A stretch of DNA of 64,000 nucleotides from Azonexus sp. (lineage in GTDB: Bacteria > Pseudomonadota > Gammaproteobacteria > Burkholderiales > Rhodocyclaceae). A program made the translations under genes and the position numbers. The DNA is taken from the NCBI RefSeq assembly GCF_023150235.1, contig NZ_JAKLLH010000013.1, forward strand, positions 34,302-98,301, written 5' to 3'. Shown piece by piece: positions 63,880 through 64,000 of this stretch (positions are counted from its first letter, which is position 1; every line of letters begins with the position of its first letter). The notes beneath the pieces are model-generated. The model saw only the letters and a list, made by a program, of their open reading frames with translations. It made no database searches and was not told where the DNA came from.

Positions 63880-64000
63880 TAGGCTGCACCCCTGCCACAC
63901 CACCCGGCATGCGGGTCCGCACCGGGCGGTTCGAGAAGTTGAGGTCATGAGAGACGAGGCACCCTGAGTCGATCAAAGTAGGCGATGGTCAGTACCGTTT
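63880..64000. mobile_element. Possible edge of a structured mobile element (group II intron-like)
   Basis: A compact hairpin with ATGCGGGTCCGCA at its core and flanks CCACCCGG and CCGGGCGG, followed by GGTTCGAGAAGTTGAGG, resembles the conserved stem that precedes reverse-transcriptase genes in bacterial group II introns. The window ends before any protein could confirm this. No gene is present. Confidence 0.3.

Overview
The window is a GC-rich stretch (roughly 63% by eye) of a betaproteobacterial chromosome. The best fit is a Rhodocyclales denitrifier of the Dechloromonas/Azonexus type. The evidence is a nitrous-oxide reductase cluster of the nosZ-cytochrome c-nosB-nosD-nosG-nosH type, the betaproteobacterial sulfate assimilation order cysB / permease / cysI / DUF934 / cysH, and the long conserved rpsB-tsf-pyrH-frr-uppS-cdsA-dxr-rseP-bamA-skp-lpxD-fabZ-lpxA-lpxB-rnhB run. 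The genus is an inference. No tRNA, rRNA or CRISPR array was seen.

0-6.4 kb: 3' end of nosZ, two periplasmic c-type cytochromes, nosB, nosD, nosG and nosH, closed by a strong terminator. nosR, nosF, nosY and nosL are not in the window. 6.4-7.5 kb: an old-yellow-enzyme flavoprotein on the minus strand. 7.7-11.1 kb: overlapping biotin genes bioF-bioH-bioC-bioD. 11.2-12.7 kb: an HD-GYP response regulator and an Hpt protein. 12.7-17.5 kb: yciB, a YciI-like gene, bolA, a parvulin, an HDOD protein and an orphan second nosD.

17.5-22.7 kb: cysB divergent from a sulfur-assimilation operon. 23.0-26.0 kb: a SodC-like lipoprotein lacking one copper ligand, and a 775-residue fusion of a cyclic-nucleotide-binding-like domain, an acetate-kinase domain and a PduL phosphotransacylase. 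This fusion is the most unusual gene here. 26.1-28.4 kb is an accessory scar: a 162-bp structured repeat, an AT-rich inverted-repeat block, a toxin-antitoxin pair and broken phage or integrase fragments.

28.4-37.8 kb: an ArsC-like gene, an Hsp33 with half of its zinc cysteines replaced, a sensor kinase, an OmpA-like lipoprotein, a D-2-hydroxyacid dehydrogenase, rimO, moaE, prfC and two conserved genes of unknown role. 37.8-45.5 kb: a heavy-metal RND efflux operon with several small His/Cys-bearing accessory proteins. 45.5-60.5 kb: a TrmH-type methylase, the second copy of the 162-bp repeat, and the conserved envelope and translation cluster, all on the minus strand. 60.8-63.7 kb: a K+/H+ antiporter and a spermidine-synthase-like protein. 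The last about 120 bp look like the edge of a structured mobile element.

Across the window the 10-mer CACGGTCGAC (or its complement) was found by eye 18 times, three of them as full 14-bp palindromes. This is far more than base composition predicts.
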